A stretch of 64,000 nucleotides of DNA from JAWLFI01 sp964626595 (GTDB lineage Bacteria > Bacteroidota > Bacteroidia > Chitinophagales > Saprospiraceae): contig CAZVFU010000002.1 of assembly GCA_964626595.1 (NCBI GenBank), positions 1 through 64,000 of the forward strand. Direction: 5' to 3'. This document shows, piece by piece, positions 8,803 to 17,821 of the stretch (positions within the stretch are counted from its first letter, which is position 1; the number at the start of each line of letters is the position of its first letter). Under the pieces are notes generated by a model. The model ran no database searches. It saw nothing but the letters and a program-made list of their open reading frames with translations, and was not told the DNA's origin. The position numbers were made by a program, and so were the translations under genes.

Positions 8803-11283
8803 TTAATAGGGTGTGCTATTTTGCTGATCCTCTATACTCTCCAGAATATGTTCCAATTCATCTGTAGATTGAACGAGTACTTCGCGAGCTTTCGATCCTG
8901 CATTGGCACCTGTAATTCCAAAGTGCTCGAGTTGATCCATAATTCGACCTGCTCGGTTGTATCCTAATTTTAGCTTCCGTTGAATCATTGATGTTGAACC
9001 ATGCTGGTTTTGAACCACCAGGCGAGCTGCATCTTTAAACATCTCATCTAACTCGTCAACCGAAATCTCTCCGGGCTGGTCTCCGGCTTCGCTATCATAT
9101 TCTGGTAGAAGATAGGGCTGACTGTAGCCTTGTTGTTTTTGTATGTGGCCTAAAACCAGTTCAACCTCAGGCGTGTCTACAAACGCACATTGTAATCGCA
9201 CCAAATTGCTATCTGAAGAAAAGAGCATATCTCCTCGGCCTATGAGTTGATCAGCGCCACCTGCATCTAAAATAGTTCTTGAATCTACTTTGGAGGTTAC
9301 TTTAAACGCAAGACGTGCCGGGAAATTCGCCTTTATAATTCCCGTAATAATATTCACGGAAGGCCGCTGAGTAGCAATAATGAGATGGATACCCACAGCT
9401 CTAGCCAACTGAGCCAACCTACCGATAGGAAGTTCGATTTCTTTTCCTGCTGTCATAATCAAATCCGCAAATTCGTCTATGACCAGAACGATGTAAGGTA
9501 GAAATTTATGCCCTTTTTTGGGGTTGAGTTTTCGGGAGACGAACTTATTGTTATATTCTTTCAGGTTTCTCGCATGAGCCTTTTTAAGAAGATCGTATCT
9601 GTCATCCATCTCGATACATAGGGATGCAAGGGTATTCACAACCTGACTGGTGTCTGTAACAATCGGTTCATCGTTATTCGGAAGACTAGCCAAAAAATGC
9701 TTATCAAGTAGACTGTAGGGAAACAATTCCACCTTTTTGGGGTCAACCAAGACAAGTTTTAGTTGTGATGGGTGTTTTTTATACAGCAGGGACATGAGTA
9801 TAGTATTAATACCTACTGATTTACCCTGCCCTGTTGCTCCCGCAATGAGAAGGTGCGGCATTTTGGCTAAATCTGCAATAAATACCTTGTTTGAGATATC
9901 TTTTCCTATGGCAATGGGTAACTCCATTTTAGCCCGGTCGTATTTAGGATCCTCCAGGACCTCTCTGAGAGATACAATTTGTTTGTTTTTATTTGGAACC
10001 TCAATTCCGATGGTGCCTCGTCCGGGAATAGGGGCTATGATACGTATTCCAAGGGCTGACAGGCTTAATGCAATATCATCTTCGAGGTTTTTTATTTTCG
10101 AAATCCGAACCCCAGGCGCCGGAACGATCTCATAAAGAGTTACTGTTGGCCCTATTGTAGCTCTGATTTTAGTTATCTCTATTTTATAGTTATAGAGTGT
10201 TTTTATGATTTGCTTTTTCTTGTGCTCAAGCTCTTCTTTATCTATGGATATGTTACTGTCATCGTGCTGCTCCAAGAGGTCTAAAGCCGGGCTCTTGTAA
10301 TGGGACAATTCGGCTGTAGGATCATACAGGTCATTAATATTTCCTCGATCTTCCTCTTGTACATTTATTTCCGGAACATCCACACCTTCGGTACTGATCT
10401 CAACTTCAAGTCCATCGTCTTCTTCATCTGGGTCCTTTTCCTCATGGGGTGAATCTGTTTCCAGGTCTACCTCGTAGCTTTGATTTTCAGGCTTATTCTG
10501 CTGGAGGGGTCGATTGATAACTGGAGTTTCTTCAGAAGACTGTTTTTCTTCCTCTGGATCTGGAGTCGCATCAGATTTATCTGGGTGGGATTCTTTAGGT
10601 GTTTTATCTTGAGGTAGGTTCGATTCTTCTGTAATGACTTCTTCCGGCGCTTGAAGCCAGTTCTTCCATTTTTGAAAAGAAACGGGTTTGAGCTGGGGGT
10701 TGAAGAGCCAAATAAAATAAGCAATAACGATGGTGAGGATGAGGAAAAACAAGCCAATATCTCCTAAAAAATTGGAAAGCCAAATCCGCATGGATTCCCC
10801 AAATGCTCCTCCCCACGGAAAAGGAGAATTCGAAAAGACGAAATCGAAAACAACACTCGAAAAAGCTGCTACAATAAGAGTGTAAAAAGTGAATCGAAGG
10901 GTTGAATACCATTGGATGCCCCTCCAAAGTTCATAAGCGTATTTTAATCCTAAGATAACAAAAGCTATTGCAGGAATACCAAATCCCCAGTAAATCATCT
11001 GGTGAGACAAAATAGCACCTAATCTTCCCGTTAAATTTTTCATTGGAAGATCCCCCCATAGAAAATGGCTCCATTCAAATTCATAAATCTGGGCCTGATC
11101 TACCTTCCAGCTTGTAGCGTAGGAGATATATGCAAATGATAAATAAATGGAAAAAGCTGCAACGAAAGCACCCATTATTTTTCGCCAACGCTCACCCGGA
11201 GACCAACTATTGAAGTCGAACCGGTTTTTCTTTTCTCTTTTTTTCTTTCTTCGGGCCATGTTCTGCACCTTTTCCTTTACCAT
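8803..11283 (-). CDS. ftsK: DNA translocase FtsK/SpoIIIE family
   Basis: This is a septal, membrane-anchored DNA pump for chromosome segregation. About four N-terminal transmembrane segments (residues ~35-200) are followed by a very acidic linker (~210-330), the alpha/beta translocase domains, and the RecA-like motor with Walker A GATGQGKSVG (K488) and Walker B IVLVIDEFADL. A C-terminal gamma winged-helix domain (MIQRKLKLGYNRAGRIMDQL) reads orienting sequences. The length of 826 aa is normal. The ATG at 11283 gives a basic N-terminus; a second ATG eight codons in (11259) is equally plausible. It lies upstream of lolA and is divergent from the cupin gene. Confidence 0.95.
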   Translation of the reverse strand: MVKEKVQNMARRKKKREKKNRFDFNSWSPGERWRKIMGAFVAAFSIYLSFAYISYATSWKVDQAQIYEFEWSHFLWGDLPMKNLTGRLGAILSHQMIYWGFGIPAIAFVILGLKYAYELWRGIQWYSTLRFTFYTLIVAAFSSVVFDFVFSNSPFPWGGAFGESMRIWLSNFLGDIGLFFLILTIVIAYFIWLFNPQLKPVSFQKWKNWLQAPEEVITEESNLPQDKTPKESHPDKSDATPDPEEEKQSSEETPVINRPLQQNKPENQSYEVDLETDSPHEEKDPDEEDDGLEVEISTEGVDVPEINVQEEDRGNINDLYDPTAELSHYKSPALDLLEQHDDSNISIDKEELEHKKKQIIKTLYNYKIEITKIRATIGPTVTLYEIVPAPGVRISKIKNLEDDIALSLSALGIRIIAPIPGRGTIGIEVPNKNKQIVSLREVLEDPKYDRAKMELPIAIGKDISNKVFIADLAKMPHLLIAGATGQGKSVGINTILMSLLYKKHPSQLKLVLVDPKKVELFPYSLLDKHFLASLPNNDEPIVTDTSQVVNTLASLCIEMDDRYDLLKKAHARNLKEYNNKFVSRKLNPKKGHKFLPYIVLVIDEFADLIMTAGKEIELPIGRLAQLARAVGIHLIIATQRPSVNIITGIIKANFPARLAFKVTSKVDSRTILDAGGADQLIGRGDMLFSSDSNLVRLQCAFVDTPEVELVLGHIQKQQGYSQPYLLPEYDSEAGDQPGEISVDELDEMFKDAARLVVQNQHGSTSMIQRKLKLGYNRAGRIMDQLEHFGITGANAGSKAREVLVQSTDELEHILESIEDQQNSTPY

Positions 11284-11437
11284 AGTCTAATGGCAAATCA
11301 CAATAGCAATTATTGAATTTCAAATGAACCCTAAAGATACAAAATTATACATAGTGACAACTTATAATATGATTTAAGTTTAAGAAACCAGACATTCGGT
11401 GAGCCATAGAAAGCTGTACTTTATGTGAATAAAGTTG

Positions 11438-11445
11438 TATATTTG
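11438..11445 (+). promoter_or_regulatory. Candidate -7 box for the cupin/JmjC-like gene
   Basis: TATATTTG matches TAnnTTTG exactly, 27 nt before the ATG at 11472, in the 188-nt divergent gap with ftsK. The -33 region (ACTTTATG) is only a partial match. Confidence 0.4.
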
Positions 11446-11471
11446 TTGTTGGACTTAAATAGATTATAATT

Positions 11472-12323
11472 ATGGAAATTTCAGAAGTTGACCGCCGATC
11501 TGGTATTACACGAGAATCTTTTGCAGATACTTATCTGGCTAATAGAAAGCCGGTTGTGTTTACTGATCTGATAGATCACTGGCCAGCTAAAGACAAATGG
11601 ACCATAGATTATTTTCGTGAAGAATACGGTCATTTGGAAGTGCCTGTTTTTTCCCCAAAAGTGTCGGAGGGTGGGAAAAATTATATGGGACCTGAAAAGA
11701 AGATACCCTTTAGGGAGTATTTAGATACTATATCTGCGGGCCCCACAGAATTACGGATGTTTTTATTTAACATATTTCGACATGCTCCGGAGCTTTGCAA
11801 TGATATAAAAGAGCTTGAAATTATGGATGGTTTCATCAATAATTATCCTTTCATGTTCTTTGGTGGGGAAGGCTCCTACGTAGCCTTGCATTACGATATT
11901 GACTTGTCACATGTGTTTCTAAATCAGATCCATGGTAGAAAGCGTGTTGTGTTGTTTCCACCTGAGCAAAGTAAGTACTTGTATCATCATCCGTTTACAG
12001 TTGCATCATATGTAGACGTGAATAGCCCAGATTACAAAAAGTACCCAGCTTTAAAACACGTCAAGGGATATGAAACGATTATTTATCCGGGAGAGACTTT
12101 GTTCATGCCTAGTGGATTTTGGCATTATATTGAATATTTGGACGGAGGATATTCCATTTCACTCCGGGCCAACGACTCTTATGTACGTCGCGTCAAAGGA
12201 TTATTCAATATAGCTCGTCATTACGTAGTGGACAGAGGGATGAATAAAATTATGGGTAAATCCTGGAAGAAGATGAAGGAAGAGATGGCTAAAAAGCGGG
12301 CAGAGAATGCGGTTAGCGTTTAA
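11472..12323 (+). CDS. Cupin-like/JmjC-like Fe(II) oxygenase family protein
   Basis: This is a soluble cupin_8-type protein of 283 aa. The metal-binding triad is visible as H140 and D142 in LHYDIDLSHVF and H218 in SGFWHYIEY. The entry motif RKPVVFTDLIDHWPA and the mid-barrel KRVVLFPPEQSKYLY are typical of 2-oxoglutarate-dependent hydroxylases related to FIH and JMJD5. Family members hydroxylate protein side chains, but the substrate here cannot be read from sequence. The C-terminus is a Lys/Met-rich helix. It is monocistronic and converges on a GT90 gene. Confidence 0.75.
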   Translation: MEISEVDRRSGITRESFADTYLANRKPVVFTDLIDHWPAKDKWTIDYFREEYGHLEVPVFSPKVSEGGKNYMGPEKKIPFREYLDTISAGPTELRMFLFNIFRHAPELCNDIKELEIMDGFINNYPFMFFGGEGSYVALHYDIDLSHVFLNQIHGRKRVVLFPPEQSKYLYHHPFTVASYVDVNSPDYKKYPALKHVKGYETIIYPGETLFMPSGFWHYIEYLDGGYSISLRANDSYVRRVKGLFNIARHYVVDRGMNKIMGKSWKKMKEEMAKKRAENAVSV

Positions 12324-12457
12324 AATTTTGAGATTCAGCAATTGATTGATGAATATAATTTCGCTGGACGTTGAGCTTTGTTTTTGGCCATCATATAGCA
12401 TGGGTAATCCAAATTTTTGCAACGCATCCCTTATCTAGGATTGAGGCAGAGAAAAAC

Positions 12458-13378
12458 TTAGATCTGCTCTGTTAATAAAGCATATTTTTCCAAAACTTTT
12501 AGGCAAAGAAGTTCCTCAAACGTTTTATTTTGGAACCTTTTAACGTGATTTTTCGCATTATTAATGATCGGTAGAGCTTTTTCAGGATGTTCAATGTAAA
12601 GGTTTATTTTTTCCTCAAGATCACTAAAATCATCTTTTACTTCTACATAGTGTACATTTGGCTTGAGTTTGCCTTCCATAAACCACGTTTCATACTTGGG
12701 TTTTGGCATTAGGCAAAGCGAGTTGGAAGACATCGCCCATTTTAAGTTTGTCGCTACGTCATTCCCCTCGGGACAAAAAATAAATTTAAATTTTAATTGG
12801 TTTGCGATCGACATAAAAGGCTTTTGCCACGGTACATTTTCTTTAGGACGATTGGTTTGGCCTACATCATAAATAGGGTGGTCATAGTATCTTTGAACGA
12901 AATTTTGTCTCAGCTTTCGATAGGCCGAACCTCTCCAAACCAAAGCATCTTTTTTTTCTGAGAAGGACAAGGAGTCTTGGACCCATCGAAAATGTCGTCT
13001 CTTATTTAATTTAAATAATATTGAGTTCTTATTATCTCCTTTAATAGGGCGAGCCTTTATCAGAGTAGGGTGGGGATAGATTTTTGTTGAATCTCCGAAA
13101 ACATATGCAAATTTGGTATCTTTAGAGAAATAGTGCAGAAACTCTTTGAGGTCTAAGTAATAACCTGTGCCTTTTGTTTTCTTATAATCTTTTACGGCCA
13201 CTGCCTCTGGAGGAATGGGGAAAGCATTTTCCACTTTAAAATAGTAGTTTATTCGATCCGAAACCTCTTTATCACTCAGTTTTTTTTCATAGCGCTTTAA
13301 AAAGCGATATCTCCATCGAAAATATACATTTGGCAGGGCATTGTAGCTATAATTTTTTATATAGTACCAGAGGTTCAT
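12458..13378 (-). CDS. Glycosyltransferase family 90 (CAP10/LpsA-like)
   Basis: A 306-aa protein with the GT90 signature: DALVWRGSAYRKLRQNFV, then FKFIFCPEGNDVATNLKWAM, then SSNSLCLMPKPKYETWFMEG, then HYVEVKDDFSDLEEKI. In bacteria this family adds sugars to LPS O-antigen or core; in eukaryotes it includes POGLUT and CAP10. There is no membrane segment, so it is probably a cytoplasmic-face enzyme. The gene is Lys/Asn-rich and looks more AT-rich than its neighbours, and no other LPS genes are adjacent, so transfer is possible. It ends in the 134-nt convergent gap with the cupin gene, where I see no clear terminator. Confidence 0.78.
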   Translation of the reverse strand: MNLWYYIKNYSYNALPNVYFRWRYRFLKRYEKKLSDKEVSDRINYYFKVENAFPIPPEAVAVKDYKKTKGTGYYLDLKEFLHYFSKDTKFAYVFGDSTKIYPHPTLIKARPIKGDNKNSILFKLNKRRHFRWVQDSLSFSEKKDALVWRGSAYRKLRQNFVQRYYDHPIYDVGQTNRPKENVPWQKPFMSIANQLKFKFIFCPEGNDVATNLKWAMSSNSLCLMPKPKYETWFMEGKLKPNVHYVEVKDDFSDLEEKINLYIEHPEKALPIINNAKNHVKRFQNKTFEELLCLKVLEKYALLTEQI

Positions 13379-13591
13379 TTATGCAATAAATTGAGAGGAA
13401 GCTTGCCTATGATTTGTTGTCTAATCAATTTTGAAGTCGCAATTTGTAAGAACTTTTTTACTAAGGCATCAAAGTGAAGCGGTATCATGTCTTTTCTACA
13501 AAAGGAAAATTTACCTGATTATTAAATGACTAAAAAAGCAAAGAATTTGCTGCCTACTTTAAGGTTTTATCCGAGTTTTCAAAGTTAGGTT

Positions 13592-13999
13592 TCAAACTTT
13601 CTCCCCGGGATATTCTTTTTTGAAAGAATAGGATAGAATATCAAAAGTAGTTACGATACCCATTAAATTTTTAGTACCGGGTTCTACGATGGGCAAAGCG
13701 TGAAACCAATTCCGCAAAAATACTTGTGCCGCTGTCCCGATTTTATCATTTGGCTCCAAAACCGCAAGCTTTTTTGTCATCACACGAGAAACCTTCACGT
13801 ATTGATAACTATCAAAACTTTCATTTAGCCATAGTAAATCGGAAGTCGTAATTAGCCCTACAAGTTCGTCATTTTCGACCACAGGCATATGATGAATATG
13901 CTTTTCCGAAAAAATATCTTTTACTTTGTCCAGAGTATCATCAGGCGAAACTGTGAATAAATCTCGGGTCATTATGCTGGATATCGGTTCGTTCATCAT
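13592..13999 (-). CDS. CBS-domain pair protein
   Basis: A stand-alone Bateman module of 135 aa. The first CBS runs from ISSIMTRDLFTVSPDDTLDKV to LVGLITTSDLLWL. The second runs from VSRVMTKKLAVLEPNDKIG to LMGIVTTFDILSY. Such modules bind adenine nucleotides (AMP, ATP, SAM) and act as sensors. No partner domain is fused and the target is unknown. It starts with tandem ATG codons. It lies 64 nt downstream of hutU on the same strand and could share its transcript. Confidence 0.85.
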   Translation of the reverse strand: MMNEPISSIMTRDLFTVSPDDTLDKVKDIFSEKHIHHMPVVENDELVGLITTSDLLWLNESFDSYQYVKVSRVMTKKLAVLEPNDKIGTAAQVFLRNWFHALPIVEPGTKNLMGIVTTFDILSYSFKKEYPGEKV

Positions 14000-14063
14000 G
14001 GCTTTTAGTTTTTTACAATATAACGAAAAAGATATTATTTTGAAATTATTCTATCAAAAAATA

Positions 14064-16100
14064 TTAGAATAGATCGCTGATGAGTTTGTCGTCTACTATT
14101 TTGGGCAGGGTTATTTTCAAGTTCGATGTTTGGCTCATTTCTTTTCGAATAGCAGCTAATGCTTCGGGATTTCGCGCCCAAGCCCTTCGGGCAACTCCGT
14201 TATTTACATCCCAATGTAACATGTTGGATGCTTTCCTTTCTGATTCGGCACTGCCATCTAATACTAGGCCGAAACCTCCATTGATGACTTCTCCCCATCC
14301 AACGCCACCACCATTGTGTAGCGATACCCAGGTCGCTCCCCGAAATGAGTCACCAATGACATTTTGAACAGCCATGTCAGCCGTGAACTTGGATCCATCA
14401 TAGATATTGGCTGTTTCTCGAAAAGGACTGTCTGTCCCAGATACATCGTGATGGTCCCGTCCTAAAATAACAGGCCCTTTCAGCTCTCCTTTAGCAATGG
14501 CCTGGTTAAATGCCCGGGCCAATGCAATTCGACCGCTTGAATCGGCATATAAAATCCGTGATTTGGATCCCACTTGCGGAATTTGCTCTCCAGCCTTTGA
14601 GATCCAGTCGATGTTATCTTGCAACTGTCCTGAAATCTCAGGAATGGCATTAGCCAGTTCATCTCTTAGCACTTGCTCTGCAATTCGATCAGTAGTTTTT
14701 AGATCTTCAGGGCTGTTCGAACTGCAAACCCAGCGGAAAGGACCAAAGCCCCAATCGAAGCACATGGGGCCCATGATGTCTTCAACATAGGATTTGTACT
14801 TATACTCTTTATGGTCATTATCTGCCCAAATATCGGCGTCTGACTCACCCGCCTCTTTGAGAAAGGCGTTCCCATAGTCCCAAAAGTACATTCCGCCATC
14901 TACTTGTTTGTTCACAGCATCCACATGTCTTCTTAAGCTGGAACGAACCTCTACCATAAATTGGTTACTATCTCTCTGTAATAGCTCCTCAGCTTCCTCA
15001 AATGTGTATCCTGCCGGGCAGTATCCCAAATCCTGAATGTTATGCAAGGATGTTTGGTCTGATCCCAGGTCGACCTGAACCTCTTTTTCATTTAAGTACT
15101 CCCATAATTCCACTATATTTCCATGATAGACCAGCGCAATACCGGTCTCTTTAGATCGCTCTTCCTGTATCCGGCGAACCAGACCCGCAAGGTCTCGATA
15201 CACATTTTCTTTTTTTATGTATCCGTCCTGTAATCTTTGATTCACCATTTCTGAATCCACTTCCGCAATCACACCGACGCATCCCGTAATTTCAGCTGCC
15301 AAAGATTGTGCTCCACTCATGCCACCTAAGCCGGAAGTAATATAAAGCGCGCCATTCAGCTTCTGATCTCCCAGGGCTTTTTTACGACCGGCATTGAGAA
15401 GGGTTATTGTAGTCCCATGGACAATTCCTTGTGGGCCTATATACATAAATGAACCTGCAGTCATTTGCCCATATTGGGTGACACCCATGGCATTATATTT
15501 ATTCCAGTCTTCAACTTTTGAATAGTTGGGAATCATCATGCCATTGGTCACGACCACGCGGGGTGCATGCGATGAAGATGGAAACAAACCCATGGGATGC
15601 CCAGAATACAGAACTAAGGTCTGATCATCCGTCATTTCGGATAGCATTTGCATGGTAATAAGGTATTGTGCCCAATTCTGGAATACGGCTCCATTCCCGC
15701 CGTAAGTGATGAGTTCGTGCGGATATTTTGCCACTAAAGGATCCAAATTGTTTTGGATCATAAGCATGATGGATGCAGCCTGTTTACTCTGGTGTGGGTA
15801 TTGATCAATTCCGCGGGCATGCATATCGTAAGTTGGACGGAACCGGTACATATAAATTCTACCATATGTATTCAATTCTTTGGCGAATTCAGGAGCAAGC
15901 TCTTTATGCCATTCTACCGGAAAGTACCTCAGTGCGTTACGCACCGCAAGCTGTTTCTCTTCGATACTCAGAAGCCCATCAATTCGCCGAATCGGAGCGT
16001 GGGCGACTCCATGGTCCCGTTCTGGTGCAGCAGGAGGGAGTCGATCCGGTATTCCCTGGCTAATCATTTCTTTGAAAGAATGGGTTTTTTCTGAATGCAT
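14064..16100 (-). CDS. hutU: Urocanate hydratase, long form
   Basis: The enzyme converts urocanate to imidazolonepropionate in histidine degradation, using tightly bound NAD+. The nucleotide site is visible as ALYITSGLGGMSGAQSLAAE. The conserved Cys region is FRWVCSSNSPEDL with C459, and HDVSGTDSPFRETANIYDGS and LHNGGGVGWGEVINGG follow. At 678 aa it belongs to the long urocanase type also found in animals, not the ~555-aa proteobacterial type. No hutH, hutI or hutG is nearby, so the pathway is split. A strong terminator upstream isolates it from the Cys/Lys-rich gene. Confidence 0.93.
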   Translation of the reverse strand: MHSEKTHSFKEMISQGIPDRLPPAAPERDHGVAHAPIRRIDGLLSIEEKQLAVRNALRYFPVEWHKELAPEFAKELNTYGRIYMYRFRPTYDMHARGIDQYPHQSKQAASIMLMIQNNLDPLVAKYPHELITYGGNGAVFQNWAQYLITMQMLSEMTDDQTLVLYSGHPMGLFPSSSHAPRVVVTNGMMIPNYSKVEDWNKYNAMGVTQYGQMTAGSFMYIGPQGIVHGTTITLLNAGRKKALGDQKLNGALYITSGLGGMSGAQSLAAEITGCVGVIAEVDSEMVNQRLQDGYIKKENVYRDLAGLVRRIQEERSKETGIALVYHGNIVELWEYLNEKEVQVDLGSDQTSLHNIQDLGYCPAGYTFEEAEELLQRDSNQFMVEVRSSLRRHVDAVNKQVDGGMYFWDYGNAFLKEAGESDADIWADNDHKEYKYKSYVEDIMGPMCFDWGFGPFRWVCSSNSPEDLKTTDRIAEQVLRDELANAIPEISGQLQDNIDWISKAGEQIPQVGSKSRILYADSSGRIALARAFNQAIAKGELKGPVILGRDHHDVSGTDSPFRETANIYDGSKFTADMAVQNVIGDSFRGATWVSLHNGGGVGWGEVINGGFGLVLDGSAESERKASNMLHWDVNNGVARRAWARNPEALAAIRKEMSQTSNLKITLPKIVDDKLISDLF

Positions 16101-16170
16101 GGCAGATTTGTTTTTGATGTAATTAGAATATGGAGTGCTTCAAAGATGAAACCTCTTCTATAATGCAAAC

Positions 16171-16210
16171 CAAAAAAAAAGGTTAGTGCATGCACTAACC
16201 TTTTTTTATC
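16171..16210 (-). terminator. Rho-independent terminator (bidirectional)
   Basis: A perfect 20-nt palindrome, GGTTAGTGCATGCACTAACC at 16181-16200, is flanked by an A-run (16172-16180) and a T-run (16201-16207). It can terminate in both directions. It lies 3' of the minus-strand Cys/Lys-rich gene, which is the transcript it most likely ends. Confidence 0.85.
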
Positions 16211-16224
16211 AAATGAATGAAATA

Positions 16225-16641
16225 TTACTGTTTGACTTCCACAGCTTTAAGGGCTTTTCCCTTTTTTCCGGAGCAGGCTTCCTTTTTATCTTTACTGCAA
16301 CAACTTTTTTTATCGGCACTTGCCAATTCAGTACCCTTTTCTGCGTCTGGCTGCGCGGTATTATTGTCAGCTTTACTTTCGCTATCTGCCTTTCCTTTTT
16401 TGGAACTACAACAGGCTTTTTTACCGGATTTTGATCCGCATTTCGATTTTTTGGATTCATTTTTTACTTCTGCTTCCCGCTTTGTGATCACCTTAGTGTT
16501 CATTTTAGCTGTAGCATACTTTTTGTCAGCTGAAACTTTTTCAGCTTTTAGAGTGGATTGCTTTTCTTCTACTTCGCTTTGTGCCATGGCAAAATGACCG
16601 AAAGCGAACATTGCCAGAGATAATAAAATAATCTTTTTCAT
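16225..16641 (-). CDS. Secreted Cys/Lys-rich small protein, unknown function
   Basis: This 138-aa protein has a clear signal peptide (MKKIILLSLAMFAFGHFAMA, cleavage before QSEVEE). The mature part is very rich in Lys, Ser and Ala. It carries two related cysteine clusters: CGSKSGKKACCSSKKGK and SCCSKDKKEACSGKKGK, each with a CC pair and a further Cys. No known domain is recognised. The cysteines could bind metal or form disulfides in the periplasm or at the surface; this is inference. The gene is monocistronic, with its own terminator and a weak -7 box (TACTTTTG on the minus strand at 16664-16671). Confidence 0.7.
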   Translation of the reverse strand: MKKIILLSLAMFAFGHFAMAQSEVEEKQSTLKAEKVSADKKYATAKMNTKVITKREAEVKNESKKSKCGSKSGKKACCSSKKGKADSESKADNNTAQPDAEKGTELASADKKSCCSKDKKEACSGKKGKALKAVEVKQ

Positions 16642-16755
16642 GAGATTGTATATTTGTTTGATTCAAAAGTAAAGAATTATTCTGATTTCTTTGATTATTG
16701 AAAGGACATTAACATATCTTTAAATATTTTAGAACAGTCCTAAAGAGAAAAAGTA

Positions 16756-17763
16756 GTGAAAGACTATCGCAAAATACTGGTCATCAGGTTTAGCTCAATG
16801 GGGGATATCGTCCTGACAAGTCCAGTGCTGAGGGTCTTGAAAAATCAAACCTCGGCTGAGGTCCACTATCTAACAAAATCTAGTTTTGAAAGCCTGATTT
16901 CAGAGAACCCGTATGTTGACAAACTATGGCTGCTCAAAAAAGGAGAGTCTGTTTCATCTCTGACTAAGCGACTAAAGGAGCAACATTTTGACCTCATTGT
17001 TGATCTTCACAATAATATCCGATCCATTAGTTTCTCTAAATTAATGGGAGTTCCCACTCGGCGTTTCAATAAGCTCAACGTTGAAAAGTGGCTTTTCGTG
17101 AATCTGAAATACAACCGCCTTCCCGATTTGCATATTGTCGATAGGTATCTGGATACCCTTTCATGTCTCGACGTAGTAAATGATGAAAAAGGTTTGGATT
17201 TTTTTATTTCTCCTAAACAGAGATTTCAATTATCAGACCCGAACTTTGAAGAGTATGTCGTTTTTGCCGTTGGGGCAGCGCATTATACAAAACAGGTTCC
17301 AATTAGCCAGGCCATCCCCCTTCTCAACCACATCTCAGCCCCTGTAGTCCTTATTGGAGGACCAGACGACTTAGAAAGGGCGAATCAAATTGCTGAGTCT
17401 ATTTCTGGCCCCTTGATGAACCTGACTGGAAAACTGAGTATTCAGGAATCCGCCTCTGTTATAAGCGGTGCCTCTTTGGTCATGGCCCCGGATACCGGCA
17501 TGATGCATATTGCTGCGGCTTTAAAAAAACCAATCGTTTTATTTTGGGGAAGCACGAGTAAAGAATTTGGCATGTATCCCTATTACGGAAGAAATGAGGT
17601 TCCCGTTTTAAATATTAAAGTCTCCGGACTCAAGTGCAGACCTTGTACTAAATATGGAAAGTCTAAATGTCCAATGGGACACTTTAAATGTATGTTACAA
17701 TGGAATCCCATGGAAGTCGCTGAAGAGATAGAGACTTTCTATCGGGAATTAGTTCGAAAGTGA
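16756..17763 (+). CDS. Glycosyltransferase family 9 (ADP-heptose:LPS heptosyltransferase-like)
   Basis: A 335-aa GT-B fold enzyme. The N-terminal motif KILVIRFSSMGDIVLTSPVL is characteristic of WaaC/WaaF-like heptosyltransferases. The C-terminal donor site shows MAPDTGMMHIAAALKKPIVLFWGST. A Cys-rich tail segment (LKCRPCTKYGKSKCPMGHFKC) is common in Bacteroidota homologues. It should add a heptose or related sugar to the lipid A core on the cytoplasmic face of the inner membrane. Translation starts at GTG. The SPFH gene follows after 58 nt. Confidence 0.87.
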   Translation: MKDYRKILVIRFSSMGDIVLTSPVLRVLKNQTSAEVHYLTKSSFESLISENPYVDKLWLLKKGESVSSLTKRLKEQHFDLIVDLHNNIRSISFSKLMGVPTRRFNKLNVEKWLFVNLKYNRLPDLHIVDRYLDTLSCLDVVNDEKGLDFFISPKQRFQLSDPNFEEYVVFAVGAAHYTKQVPISQAIPLLNHISAPVVLIGGPDDLERANQIAESISGPLMNLTGKLSIQESASVISGASLVMAPDTGMMHIAAALKKPIVLFWGSTSKEFGMYPYYGRNEVPVLNIKVSGLKCRPCTKYGKSKCPMGHFKCMLQWNPMEVAEEIETFYRELVRK

Positions 17764-17821
17764 AGGTCAATTTGAACAAGATTGAGTTTAATGTTTTGTA
17801 TTATTGTAAAAATAAAACTGA

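Noticed and set aside
16217..16597. Phe/Leu-rich plus-strand frames opposite the Cys/Lys-rich gene
   Set aside because: They are the reverse complement of a Lys- and Ser-rich coding region. The minus-strand gene has a signal peptide and a terminator in the right place.
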